A stretch of 64,000 nt of DNA, taken from positions 558,001-622,000 of the forward strand of contig NZ_LR699553.1 in NCBI RefSeq assembly GCF_902459535.1. The letters are read 5' to 3'. The translations under genes were made by a program, and so were the position numbers. This DNA is from Paraburkholderia dioscoreae. GTDB lineage: Bacteria; Pseudomonadota; Gammaproteobacteria; Burkholderiales; Burkholderiaceae. The notes under the pieces are model-generated. The model made no database searches and was not told where the DNA came from. It saw only the letters and a program-made list of their open reading frames with translations. Below are positions 1-10,106 of the stretch, piece after piece (the stretch's first letter is position 1; each line of letters starts with the position of its first letter).

Positions 1-40
1 ACCGGCCTTTTTTGTTGCGAGGTCTGACGCTACGACAGGA

Positions 41-991
41 TCAGACTTGCGCGCCTGCGTTCGGATCGTCCGCGTCGGGGCGTTCCTTCTTGTCCTTGAT
101 CAGATCTTCGCGCTTCACGCCGAACCACATGGCGAGCGCCGCGGCGACGAACACCGACGAGTAAATACCGAACAGAATACCGACCGTCAGCGCGAGAGCG
201 AAGTAGTGCAGCGTCGGGCCGCCGAACAGGAACATGGACAGCACCATCATCTGCGTACAGCCGTGGGTGATGATGGTTCGCGACATCGTGCTGGTGATCG
301 CGTGGTTGATGACTTCGATCACGGTCAGCTTGCGTTCGCGGCGGAAGGTCTCGCGAATCCGGTCGAAGATAACGACCGATTCGTTCACCGAGTAGCCGAG
401 CACCGCGAGCACGGCGGCCAGCACCGACAGCGAGAACTCCCACTGGAAGAACGCGAAGAAGCCGAGAATGATCACCACGTCGTGCAAGTTCGCAATCACG
501 CCGGCCACCGCGTACTTCCATTCGAAACGGAACGACAGGTAGATCACGATACCGGCCACCACGCAGGCCAGCGCGAGCAGGCCGTCTGTAGCGAGTTCCT
601 TGCCGACCTGCGGGCCGACGAACTCGACACGCTGCAGTTGCACCTGCGGGGTGTCGGCCTTCAGCGCGGTCATCACCTGATCGCTCTGCTGCGCGGACGT
701 ATAGCCCTTTTTGAGCGGCAGACGGATCAGCACGTCGCGCGAGGTGCCGAAGTTCTGCACCTGGGCGTCGGCGTAACCGAGTTTGCCCAGCGTGCCGCGT
801 ACAGGCTCGAGCGGCGCGGTGCCCGGATACTGCACTTCGATAACCGTACCGCCGGTGAACTCCACCGACAGATGCAGCCCGCGATGCAGCAGGAAGAACA
901 CAGCAGCAAGGAACGTCAGCAGCGAGATGGCGTTGAAAATCAACGCGCGCTGCATGAACGGAATGTCTTTGCGGAAACGGAAAAATTCCAT
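41..991 (-). CDS. secF: Protein translocase subunit SecF
   Basis: SecF, inner-membrane partner of SecD, uses the proton motive force to help late steps of Sec-dependent protein export. The 316-residue product has the family layout: one N-terminal membrane segment (about 15-35), a periplasmic domain with the signature VEFTGGTVIEVQYPG, then a cluster of five hydrophobic segments (about 135-285) containing the conserved region around GYSVNESVVIFDRIRE. The C-terminal tail is short and charged. It is the last gene of the queA-tgt-yajC-secD-secF run and starts 20 bases after secD ends, so it is very probably cotranscribed with it. The ATG at 991 gives the expected length. Identification is secure. 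Confidence 0.97.
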   Translation of the reverse strand: MEFFRFRKDIPFMQRALIFNAISLLTFLAAVFFLLHRGLHLSVEFTGGTVIEVQYPGTAPLEPVRGTLGKLGYADAQVQNFGTSRDVLIRLPLKKGYTSAQQSDQVMTALKADTPQVQLQRVEFVGPQVGKELATDGLLALACVVAGIVIYLSFRFEWKYAVAGVIANLHDVVIILGFFAFFQWEFSLSVLAAVLAVLGYSVNESVVIFDRIRETFRRERKLTVIEVINHAITSTMSRTIITHGCTQMMVLSMFLFGGPTLHYFALALTVGILFGIYSSVFVAAALAMWFGVKREDLIKDKKERPDADDPNAGAQV

Positions 992-1011
992 GGTCTTGTT
1001 TTCTCCGGGAC

Positions 1012-3066
1012 TCAGCGGGATGAACCCGGTTTCTGCGGCGTATTCGAAGAACCCGGCCCGTTGCGGCGGCGCACGGTCGGCTTGCCGGCACGTGCCTGCG
1101 CAACCGCTGCCTTGGCCTTCGACGGCTTGGCGGCGACCGCGGCGACGGCTTGCGCGGTGTCGGTGGAGGCGTCTTCGCTACCGAGGTAAGCGGCCGAGCC
1201 TGCGGGCGCCGTATCCGGACGCCACACCTGGCCGATGGCGAGCGACTTCAGCTTCTTCTTGCCGCCGTACCAGAGGTTGACGATGCCGCGCGAGAAGAAC
1301 ACGGCCGAGAACATCGACGTCAGAATGCCGATACAGTGCACGATCGCAAAGCCGCGCACCGGCCCTGAGCCGAACGCGAGCAGCGCGATACCGGCGATCA
1401 GCGTGGTGACGTTCGAGTCGAGAATCGTTGCCCAGGCGTGCGCGTAGCCGTTCTGGATGGCCAGTTGCGGCGGCGCGCCGTTGCGCAGTTCCTCGCGCAC
1501 CCGCTCGTTGATCAGCACGTTGGCGTCGATCGCCATACCGAGCGCGAGCGCGATAGCGGCGATACCCGGCAAGGTGAGCGTGGCCTGCAGCATGGACAGC
1601 ACGGCGATCAGCAGCAGCAGGTTGACCGACAGGCCGATCATGGAGATCACGCCGAACAGCATGTAGTACGCGATCATGAAGACGGCGATCGCCGCGAAGC
1701 CCCACACCACCGAGTGGAAGCCCTTCCTGATGTTGTCCGCGCCGAGGCTCGGGCCGATCGTGCGTTCTTCGATGATGTCCATCGGCGCGGCCAGCGAACC
1801 GGCGCGCAGCAGCAGCGCGAGGTCGGCGGCGCCTTGCGGCGTGGCCTGGCCGGTGATCTGGAAACGGTCGCCCAGTTCAGACTGGATGGTCGCCACCGTC
1901 AGCACTTCGCCCTTGCCCTTTTCGAACAGCACCATGGCCATCGGCTTGCCGATGTTGTCGCGCGACACGCTGGCGACGGCACGGCCGCCGGCCGAATCCA
2001 GACGGATGTTGACGGAAGGACGTTGATGCTCGTCGAAGCCCGCCGACGCGTCGATAATCCGGTCGCCCGTGAAGATGATCTGCTTGCGCAGCAGCACCGG
2101 CGTCTGGTTGCCTTGCGTGAACAGTTCGTCGCCGGGCGGCACCGGATCGGACGGATTCGGATGTGTGTTGACCGGATCGGCGAGGCGCGCTTCGAGCGTT
2201 GCCGTACGGCCGATGATGTCTTTTGCCTTCGCCGTGTCCTGCACGCCCGGCAGTTCGACCACGATACGATCGGAGCCTTGTTGCTGGATCACCGGCTCGG
2301 CCACGCCGAGTTCGTTCACGCGGTTATGCAGCGTGGTGATGTTCTGCTTGAGCGCGGCGTCCTGCACGGCTCTCTGCACTGTCGGCGTGAACGTGCCGAC
2401 CAGTTGCACGCCGCCGTCCGGGCTGGTTTGCGAGGCCCACTGGAGCTCGCTGATGCTGCGGCCCAGTTGCTTCGATGCGTTGTCCGCCGTCGCCTGGTCG
2501 GCGAAATTGATCACCACCGTCTGGTTGACGCGATTCACGCCGCCGTCGCGGATGTTGTTGTCACGCAGCAGCGTGCGCGCGTCCGAAGCGTCCGAATCGA
2601 GCTTCTTGTTCAGCGCGCCGGCCATGTCGACCTGCAGCAGGAAGTGGACGCCGCCGCGCAGATCGAGGCCAAGGTACATCGGCAGCGCATGCAAGGCGGT
2701 CAGCCAGCGCGGCGACGCGCTTTGCAGATTCAGCGCGACGATGAACTGCGGGTCGCTCGGGTCGCTGTTCAGCGACTTCTGCAGCAGATCCTTCACGCGC
2801 AATTGCGTGTCGGTGTCCGGCAGACGCACGCGGATGTTCGCGTTGGTCGCCGAGTTGTCGAACGTGACGTCGTCCGGCTTGATCTGATTCGCGGCGAGCG
2901 CGGCTTCGACAGCCGACAGCGTGGTCGAGTCGAGCTTGACCGTTGCCTTGCCGCTCGACACCTGCACCGCCGGCGCTTCGCCGAACAGGTTGGGCAGCGT
3001 GTACACGAGGCCGATGACCAGAGCCACCAGCATCACGGCATATTTCCAGAGGGGGTAACGATTCAT
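1012..3066 (-). CDS. secD: Protein translocase subunit SecD
   Basis: SecD forms the SecDF complex with SecF and pulls exported proteins through the SecYEG channel from the periplasmic side. The 684-residue product has an N-terminal membrane helix (about 8-26), a large periplasmic region containing the DLRGG motif (residues 135-139) and the PMDIIEERTIGPSLG segment that leads into the membrane domain, and five further hydrophobic segments. The last about 60 residues are a low-complexity Ala/Lys/Arg-rich cytoplasmic tail. This makes the protein longer than the E. coli form (about 615 residues). The gene lies between yajC and secF in the usual order. The identification is secure; the function of the tail is unknown. 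Confidence 0.97.
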   Translation of the reverse strand: MNRYPLWKYAVMLVALVIGLVYTLPNLFGEAPAVQVSSGKATVKLDSTTLSAVEAALAANQIKPDDVTFDNSATNANIRVRLPDTDTQLRVKDLLQKSLNSDPSDPQFIVALNLQSASPRWLTALHALPMYLGLDLRGGVHFLLQVDMAGALNKKLDSDASDARTLLRDNNIRDGGVNRVNQTVVINFADQATADNASKQLGRSISELQWASQTSPDGGVQLVGTFTPTVQRAVQDAALKQNITTLHNRVNELGVAEPVIQQQGSDRIVVELPGVQDTAKAKDIIGRTATLEARLADPVNTHPNPSDPVPPGDELFTQGNQTPVLLRKQIIFTGDRIIDASAGFDEHQRPSVNIRLDSAGGRAVASVSRDNIGKPMAMVLFEKGKGEVLTVATIQSELGDRFQITGQATPQGAADLALLLRAGSLAAPMDIIEERTIGPSLGADNIRKGFHSVVWGFAAIAVFMIAYYMLFGVISMIGLSVNLLLLIAVLSMLQATLTLPGIAAIALALGMAIDANVLINERVREELRNGAPPQLAIQNGYAHAWATILDSNVTTLIAGIALLAFGSGPVRGFAIVHCIGILTSMFSAVFFSRGIVNLWYGGKKKLKSLAIGQVWRPDTAPAGSAAYLGSEDASTDTAQAVAAVAAKPSKAKAAVAQARAGKPTVRRRNGPGSSNTPQKPGSSR

Positions 3067-3184
3067 GAGTGGTCCAACGGGAAGGTTGGCTTGGAAGCGA
3101 TGCGTCCGGCGATGAGCGCGGGCGATTCGGCGTTGTTCCGCGAGAACCGCCGGCGAGGCCGCGCCGGACGCGAGAGAGCAGGCC

Positions 3185-3514
3185 TTACAGCGACTTGATC
3201 GTGCCCTTCGGGAGAATCGTCGTGACCGACGCTTTCTGCACGGTGATTTCCGTGCCTTCCGAGATTTCGACGCCGACGTAAGCTTCGCCCACCTTGGTCA
3301 CCTTGCCGACGATGCCGCCGTTCGTCACCACTTCGTCACCCTTGGCCATGGCGGCGAGCATGTTGCGATGTTCCTTCTGGCGCTTCATTTGCGGGCGAAT
3401 CATGATGAAGTACAGCACGCCGAACATCAGGATCAGCGGCAGGAAGCTCATCAGGTTCGATTCAATGCCACCTGTTGCTGTGCCTTGGGCGAAGGCATTG
3501 GAAATGAACGACAC
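3185..3514 (-). CDS. yajC: Preprotein translocase accessory subunit YajC
   Basis: YajC is a small single-span membrane protein that copurifies with SecDF. The product has a short hydrophilic N-terminus (SFISNAFAQG), one hydrophobic helix (about residues 20-38, FLPLILMFGVLYFIMIRP) and a C-terminal domain with the family segments KGDEVVTNGGIVGKV and VEISEGTEITVQK. I chose the GTG at 3514, giving 109 residues. It is preceded by a good ribosome binding site (GGAGAG, 8 bases upstream), and it matches the usual YajC start. An upstream ATG at 3547 would add 11 residues that do not look like the family. The gene lies between tgt and secD in the conserved operon order. Confidence 0.93.
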   Translation of the reverse strand: MSFISNAFAQGTATGGIESNLMSFLPLILMFGVLYFIMIRPQMKRQKEHRNMLAAMAKGDEVVTNGGIVGKVTKVGEAYVGVEISEGTEITVQKASVTTILPKGTIKSL

Positions 3515-3723
3515 GTTGGTCTCTCCGTTATAAGTCAAAACGATCAAAAAAATCAGCCGGTTATTCTACCACCGGCCTGACGCGCGTCGGCGCGGCGAAT
3601 CGGCTTTGCGATCAACCGTTTAAAGCCTGCTTTGCCATCTTTACCGCCGTCCGCGAAAGTGAATTGTAAGGTTTTCTTGGCGAGGCCGACGGATTCTTCG
3701 GCTGAATCCTTTACCCCGCGCCG

Positions 3724-4914
3724 TCACGGCGCCTCGGCGGTGCCGCGCGCGCGGTTCTCGTGAAAGCGTTTGCGGAAGGGCTCGAACATTTTCGCGTCGA
3801 TCGCGTCGCGGATTTCCTGCATCAGTTCCAGGTAGTAGTGCAGGTTGTGGATCGTGTTCAACTGCGCACCGAGGATTTCCCCTACACGATGCAGATGATG
3901 CAGGTAGCCGCGAGTGAAATTTCGACACGTGTAGCAGCCGCATTGCTCGTCGAGCGGGCGTAGCGAATTCTTGTGCGCGGCGTTGCGGATCTTGATGTCG
4001 CCGAAACGCGTGAAGAGCCAGCCGTTGCGCGCGTTGCGGGTCGGCATCACGCAGTCGAACATGTCGACGCCGGCGGCGACGCCCGCCACCAGGTCTTCCG
4101 GCGTGCCGACGCCCATCAGGTAGTGCGGCTTGTTGGCGGGCAGCTTCGGGCCGATGTGGTTCAGCACGCGCATCATGTCTTCCTTCGGCTCGCCGACCGA
4201 CAGGCCGCCGATCGCCAGACCGTGGAAATCCTTCTCCGCGAGCCCCGCCAGCGACTCGTCGCGCAGGTCTTCGAACATGCCGCCCTGAACGATGCCGAAC
4301 AGCGCGTTCGGATTGCCCAGCCGGTTGAATTCGTCGATGGAGCGCTGCGCCCAGCGCATCGACATACGCATGGAATCGGCCGCTTCCTTGTGCGAGGTCG
4401 GCACGTTATTGGTCGCGTACGGCGTGCATTCGTCGAATTGCATGACGATGTCCGAGTTCAGCACTTTCTGGATCTGCATCGACACTTCGGGCGACAGGAA
4501 AAGCTTGTCGCCGTTGATCGGCGACGCGAACGTGACGCCATCTTCGGTGATTTTGCGCAGATCGCCGAGCGAGAATACCTGGAAGCCGCCCGAGTCGGTG
4601 AGGATCGGCTTTTTCCAGCCCATGAAGCCATGCAGGCCGCCGTGCGCCTCGATCGTTTCCAGACCCGGACGCAGCCACAGGTGGAAAGTGTTGCCGAGGA
4701 TGATCTGCGCATGCATTTCTTCGAGCTCGCGCGGCTGCACGGCCTTCACGGTGCCGTAGGTGCCGACCGGCATGAAGATCGGCGTTTCCACTACGCCGTG
4801 GTTCAGGGCGACGCGGCCACGGCGGGCCTGGCCGTCGACGCCGAGCAGTTCGAATTTGAGGCCGTTTTCGGGACGCTCGTGGGTCGCGTCTTGCGACAGA
4901 TGACCGTCGGTCAT
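3724..4914 (-). CDS. tgt: Queuine tRNA-ribosyltransferase (tRNA-guanine transglycosylase)
   Basis: Tgt exchanges guanine-34 of GUN-anticodon tRNAs for the queuosine precursor preQ1. The 396-residue product carries the substrate-binding segment around ILTDSGGFQVFSL, the catalytic region GVDMFDCVMPTRNARNG, and the zinc site C-G-C-Y-T-C followed by RGYLHHLHRVGE near the C-terminus. The ATG at 4914 has a strong ribosome binding site (CAGGAG, about 8 bases upstream). Longer in-frame extensions reach 5043 but look non-coding in composition and lack homologous character. The gene is directly downstream of queA, the next enzyme in queuosine synthesis, and upstream of yajC-secDF, as in most proteobacteria. 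Confidence 0.97.
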   Translation of the reverse strand: MTDGHLSQDATHERPENGLKFELLGVDGQARRGRVALNHGVVETPIFMPVGTYGTVKAVQPRELEEMHAQIILGNTFHLWLRPGLETIEAHGGLHGFMGWKKPILTDSGGFQVFSLGDLRKITEDGVTFASPINGDKLFLSPEVSMQIQKVLNSDIVMQFDECTPYATNNVPTSHKEAADSMRMSMRWAQRSIDEFNRLGNPNALFGIVQGGMFEDLRDESLAGLAEKDFHGLAIGGLSVGEPKEDMMRVLNHIGPKLPANKPHYLMGVGTPEDLVAGVAAGVDMFDCVMPTRNARNGWLFTRFGDIKIRNAAHKNSLRPLDEQCGCYTCRNFTRGYLHHLHRVGEILGAQLNTIHNLHYYLELMQEIRDAIDAKMFEPFRKRFHENRARGTAEAP

Positions 4915-5032
4915 GAAATAACTCCTGTGCAACCGGAGAACAGTCCGGCGCAAATGTTGAACGCCGCCGGCAGGTTCGCGGCGGCAGAGGGAACGACGAA
5001 AACCTCGAGGCGGCTTTGACCTGTGTCGCGCG

Positions 5033-6091
5033 TCACGCGTCACGCCGCGTAAGCAGCATTGCGTCGCCGTAACTGAAGAAGCGGTAACGCGCTTCGATCG
5101 CGTGGCGGTACGCCTCGCGAATCGTCTCGACGCCGGCGAACGCCGATACCAGCATCAGCAACGTCGACTTGGGCAAATGGAAATTGGTCACCAGCCGGTC
5201 GACCACGCGGAATCGATAGCCCGGCGTGATGAAAATGTCGGTTTCCGTGCTGGCGGCGGCAAGCGGCCGGCCTGCGGCTTCGGCGTCGCGCGCGGCGGCT
5301 TCGAGCGCGCGCATCGAGGTCGTGCCCACCGCGATCACGCGGTTGCCGCGCGCGCGGGTCGCCCCGATCTTGTCGGCGAGCGATTGCGGCAGGTGATACC
5401 ACTCGCTATGCATCTTGTGCTCGGCGAGGTTTTCAACCCGCACTGGCTGGAACGTGCCAGCGCCGACATGCAGCGTCAGCGTCGCGCGCTCCACGCCGCG
5501 GGCGTCGAGGCGCGCGAGCAGCGCCTCGTCGAAATGCAGGCCGGCGGTCGGCGCTGCGACGGCGCCGGGATTTTGCGCGAATACCGTCTGATAGCGGGTT
5601 TCGTCGGTCGCGTCGGGATCGTGCTCGATGTACGGCGGCAGCGGCAGGCGGCCGAATTGCTCGATCAGCGTCAGGCAGTCGCCGGGGAAATGCAGCGTGT
5701 AGAACGGCTCGACGCGCTCGCCGATCGTGACGTCGAAAGCATCCGCCAGCCGGATCGTGGCGCCGGGCTGCGGGCTCTTGCTCGCGCGAATCTGCGCGAG
5801 CGCCGTGCGCTCGCCGGTGAGGCGCTCCACCAGCACTTCGATCTTGCCGCCACTAGCCTTCTGGCCGAGGAAGCGGGCTTTCAGGACTTTGGTATCGTTG
5901 AAGACCAGCAGGTCGCCGGCTGCGATGCAGTCGGGCAACTCGGCAAAGCGGCGGTCGATCAGGCGCGCCGGGCCGGTGGCGCCGGCCGGGTTGTCCACCT
6001 CGAGCAGACGGCTGGCGCTGCGCTCGGGCAGCGCGACTTGCGCGATCAGCTCGGGAGGTAGATCGAAATCGAAATCGGAAAGCGTCAACAT
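5033..6091 (-). CDS. queA: S-adenosylmethionine:tRNA ribosyltransferase-isomerase QueA
   Basis: QueA transfers and rearranges the ribosyl part of S-adenosylmethionine onto preQ1-modified tRNA to make epoxyqueuosine. The 352-residue product starts MLTLSDFDFDLPPELIAQ, the standard N-terminus, and contains the family blocks GDLLVFNDTKVLKAR, PTAGLHFDE, HVGAGTFQPVR, VGTTSMRALE and TNFHLPKSTLLMLVSAFAG. The reading frame stays open upstream to 6634, but that extension is a low-complexity shadow of the divergent recG 5' end, so I start at the ATG at 6091. The ribosome binding site is weak. It is the first gene of the operon running to secF, divergent from recG with a spacer of about 100 bp that must hold both promoters. 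Confidence 0.95.
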   Translation of the reverse strand: MLTLSDFDFDLPPELIAQVALPERSASRLLEVDNPAGATGPARLIDRRFAELPDCIAAGDLLVFNDTKVLKARFLGQKASGGKIEVLVERLTGERTALAQIRASKSPQPGATIRLADAFDVTIGERVEPFYTLHFPGDCLTLIEQFGRLPLPPYIEHDPDATDETRYQTVFAQNPGAVAAPTAGLHFDEALLARLDARGVERATLTLHVGAGTFQPVRVENLAEHKMHSEWYHLPQSLADKIGATRARGNRVIAVGTTSMRALEAAARDAEAAGRPLAAASTETDIFITPGYRFRVVDRLVTNFHLPKSTLLMLVSAFAGVETIREAYRHAIEARYRFFSYGDAMLLTRRDA

Positions 6092-6191
6092 GCGAACGAC
6101 TGGAAGCGAATTGAGACTGAATTGAGCCGAAGCCGGAGCCGGGCGGCTATGATTGCGGGACGCCTGAGCGGCCCGCGAGAGTGCGCGCCGT

Positions 6192-8624
<2,433 letters not shown>

Positions 8625-8683
8625 GGTTTGGGGGCTCTTTTACCTGCGCCCCCCACTCCCCAAAAAGTTGGCGAACCGACCCT

Positions 8684-8706
8684 ATAGGTGTATAACTAGA
8701 ACCTAT
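8684..8706 (+). promoter_or_regulatory. Candidate OxyR autoregulatory operator
   Basis: A perfect inverted repeat ATAGGT-N11-ACCTAT lies 28 bases upstream of the oxyR ATG. The symmetric T-N11-A architecture is typical of LysR-family operators, and the ATAG/CTAT ends match OxyR half-site elements. LysR-type regulators usually control their own promoter, so an OxyR autoregulatory site is the natural reading. The palindrome overlaps a possible -10 (TATAAC, 8691-8696), which fits autorepression. Binding is inferred. Confidence 0.6.
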
Positions 8707-8734
8707 CAAACTCATCGCACTGATTGGTCCCCCA

Positions 8735-9694
8735 ATGACCCTCACCGAACTGAAATACATCGTCGCGGTTGCCCGCGAGCGGCACTTCGGCCGGGCCGCC
8801 GAAGCGTGTTTCGTCAGCCAGCCGACTTTGTCGGTGGCCATCAAGAAGCTCGAAGACGAGCTCAACGTCCAGATCTTCGAGCGCGGCACCAGCGAAGTGA
8901 GCGTCACGCCGATCGGCGAACAGATCGTCACGCAAGCTCAACGTGTCCTCGAACAGACGCTCGCCATCAAGGAAATCGCCAAACAGGGCAAAGACCCGCT
9001 GGTCGGGCCGCTGCGCCTCGGCGTCATCTACACGATCGGGCCGTACCTGCTGCCCACGCTCGTCAAGCAGATGATCAGGCGCGTCCCGCAAATGCCCCTG
9101 ATGCTGCAGGAAAATTACACGCTCAAGCTGATCGAGCTGCTCAAACAAGGCGAAATCGACGTCGCCATCATGGCGCTCCCGTTTCCGGAAACCGGTCTGA
9201 TGCTGCGCCCGCTGTACGACGAACCCTTCGTGGTCGCGCTGCCGTCCGGCCACGCCTGGGAAAACCGCCAGAAAATCGACGCCGACGATCTGAAGCAGGA
9301 AACCATGCTGCTGCTCGGCAGCGGTCACTGTTTCCGTGATCACGTGCTGGGCGTCTGCCCGGAACTGATGCGCTTTTCGCAAAACGCGGACGGCATCCAG
9401 AAGACCTTCGAGGGCTCGTCGCTGGAAACCATTCGTCATATGGTGGCAAGCGGCGTCGGCATTACCGTGCTGCCGCGCATGTCGGTGCACGAAGTCAAGC
9501 CGCACGCCGGCGGCATCGACGCCGGGCTGCTCAGCTATGTCGCTTTCGACGAACCCGTGCCGGATCGCCGCGTTGTGCTGGCCTGGCGCAAGAGCTTCAC
9601 GCGCATGCCCGCTATCGACGCCATTTGCGACGCCATCAACGCCTGCGATCTGCCGGGCGTCAGGAAGCTCGACTTGCCCGTCGCCGTCAATTAA
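8735..9694 (+). CDS. oxyR: Hydrogen peroxide-sensing LysR-type regulator OxyR
   Basis: OxyR senses hydrogen peroxide by forming a disulfide and then activates antioxidant genes. The 319-residue protein has an N-terminal winged helix-turn-helix (about 3-60, FGRAAEACFVSQPTLSVAIKKLE) and a C-terminal sensor domain. The redox pair is exactly conserved: codons at 9329 and 9356 give Cys199 and Cys208 within CFRDHVLGVC, the same numbering as in E. coli OxyR. The flanking GSGHCFRDH is also conserved. Its own candidate operator is just upstream, and catalase and dps, classical peroxide-response genes, follow on the same strand. This makes OxyR rather than another LysR protein highly probable. Confidence 0.96.
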   Translation: MTLTELKYIVAVARERHFGRAAEACFVSQPTLSVAIKKLEDELNVQIFERGTSEVSVTPIGEQIVTQAQRVLEQTLAIKEIAKQGKDPLVGPLRLGVIYTIGPYLLPTLVKQMIRRVPQMPLMLQENYTLKLIELLKQGEIDVAIMALPFPETGLMLRPLYDEPFVVALPSGHAWENRQKIDADDLKQETMLLLGSGHCFRDHVLGVCPELMRFSQNADGIQKTFEGSSLETIRHMVASGVGITVLPRMSVHEVKPHAGGIDAGLLSYVAFDEPVPDRRVVLAWRKSFTRMPAIDAICDAINACDLPGVRKLDLPVAVN

Positions 9695-9764
9695 CGGTCG
9701 CACCTGCATCCGGCCGGTTCGCTGCGTATCCCCAGGCAGCAACCGGTCCGGCGCCCATTAGGCG

Positions 9765-9834
9765 TCGATAGTCGCAACCCCTATCGAATAGATAAAATTA
9801 ATCAAACACGTCACATCAATAGTGTTGTTATAGT
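9765..9834 (+). promoter_or_regulatory. Candidate OxyR-controlled promoter region of the catalase gene
   Basis: This AT-richer island between oxyR and the catalase gene holds a perfect 7-bp inverted repeat TCGATAG-N9-CTATCGA (9765-9771 and 9781-9787). A partial OxyR half-site, ATAGATAAAATTAAT (9788-9802), follows directly; it matches 10 of the 12 defined positions of ATAGnTnnnAnCTAT. A -10-like TATAGT lies at 9829-9834 without a good -35, as expected for an activator-dependent promoter. The assignment to OxyR is inference from motif and context. Confidence 0.55.
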
Positions 9835-9877
9835 GTCCTCCATGGATCGCCCGATCCCACAAGACCCGGAGGAAATC

Positions 9878-10015
9878 ATGACGCAATCGAACCCGCAGCA
9901 AGTCCAGGCTCTCGCCGCTCAACCGGCCGCCGCGTCCGGTGGCTTCGCCATGTCGATGCTCAGTGTGCGGACCGTCGCGTTGTCCCTGCTGGTCGATCGG
10001 GCCTTGTCCGCATGA
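9878..10015 (+). CDS. Small ORF (45 aa) in the catalase leader, unknown function
   Basis: A 45-codon ORF begins with ATG at 9878 behind a near-perfect ribosome binding site (GGAGGAAATC then ATG), stronger than that of most genes here. The predicted peptide begins MTQSNPQQVQALAAQPAAAS, is Ala/Gln-rich, then has a moderately hydrophobic tail (residues 24-45) ending VDRALSA. I recognise no family. It ends 91 bases before the catalase start and probably shares its transcript. It could be a real small protein, or a leader ORF whose translation influences catalase expression. A small hairpin (TCACGC/GCGTGA, 10020-10036) follows the stop. Coding status rests on the ribosome binding site and position only. 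Confidence 0.5.
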   Translation: MTQSNPQQVQALAAQPAAASGGFAMSMLSVRTVALSLLVDRALSA

Positions 10016-10106
10016 TGCGTCACGCTTGACGCGTGAGCCTCTGACATCAGTGCGCCGCGCCTCTCCCAACACTCTGTTCCCACAAAAAGCCATCCAGGAG
10101 TCACGC

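Noticed and set aside
1..40. T-run at the window start (CCGGCCTTTTTT) as half of a terminator.
   Set aside because: Any partner arm lies outside the window, so it cannot be judged.
8630..8653. GGGGGC/GCCCCC hairpin after recG as a terminator.
   Set aside because: There is no T-run after the stem, so I do not call it a terminator.
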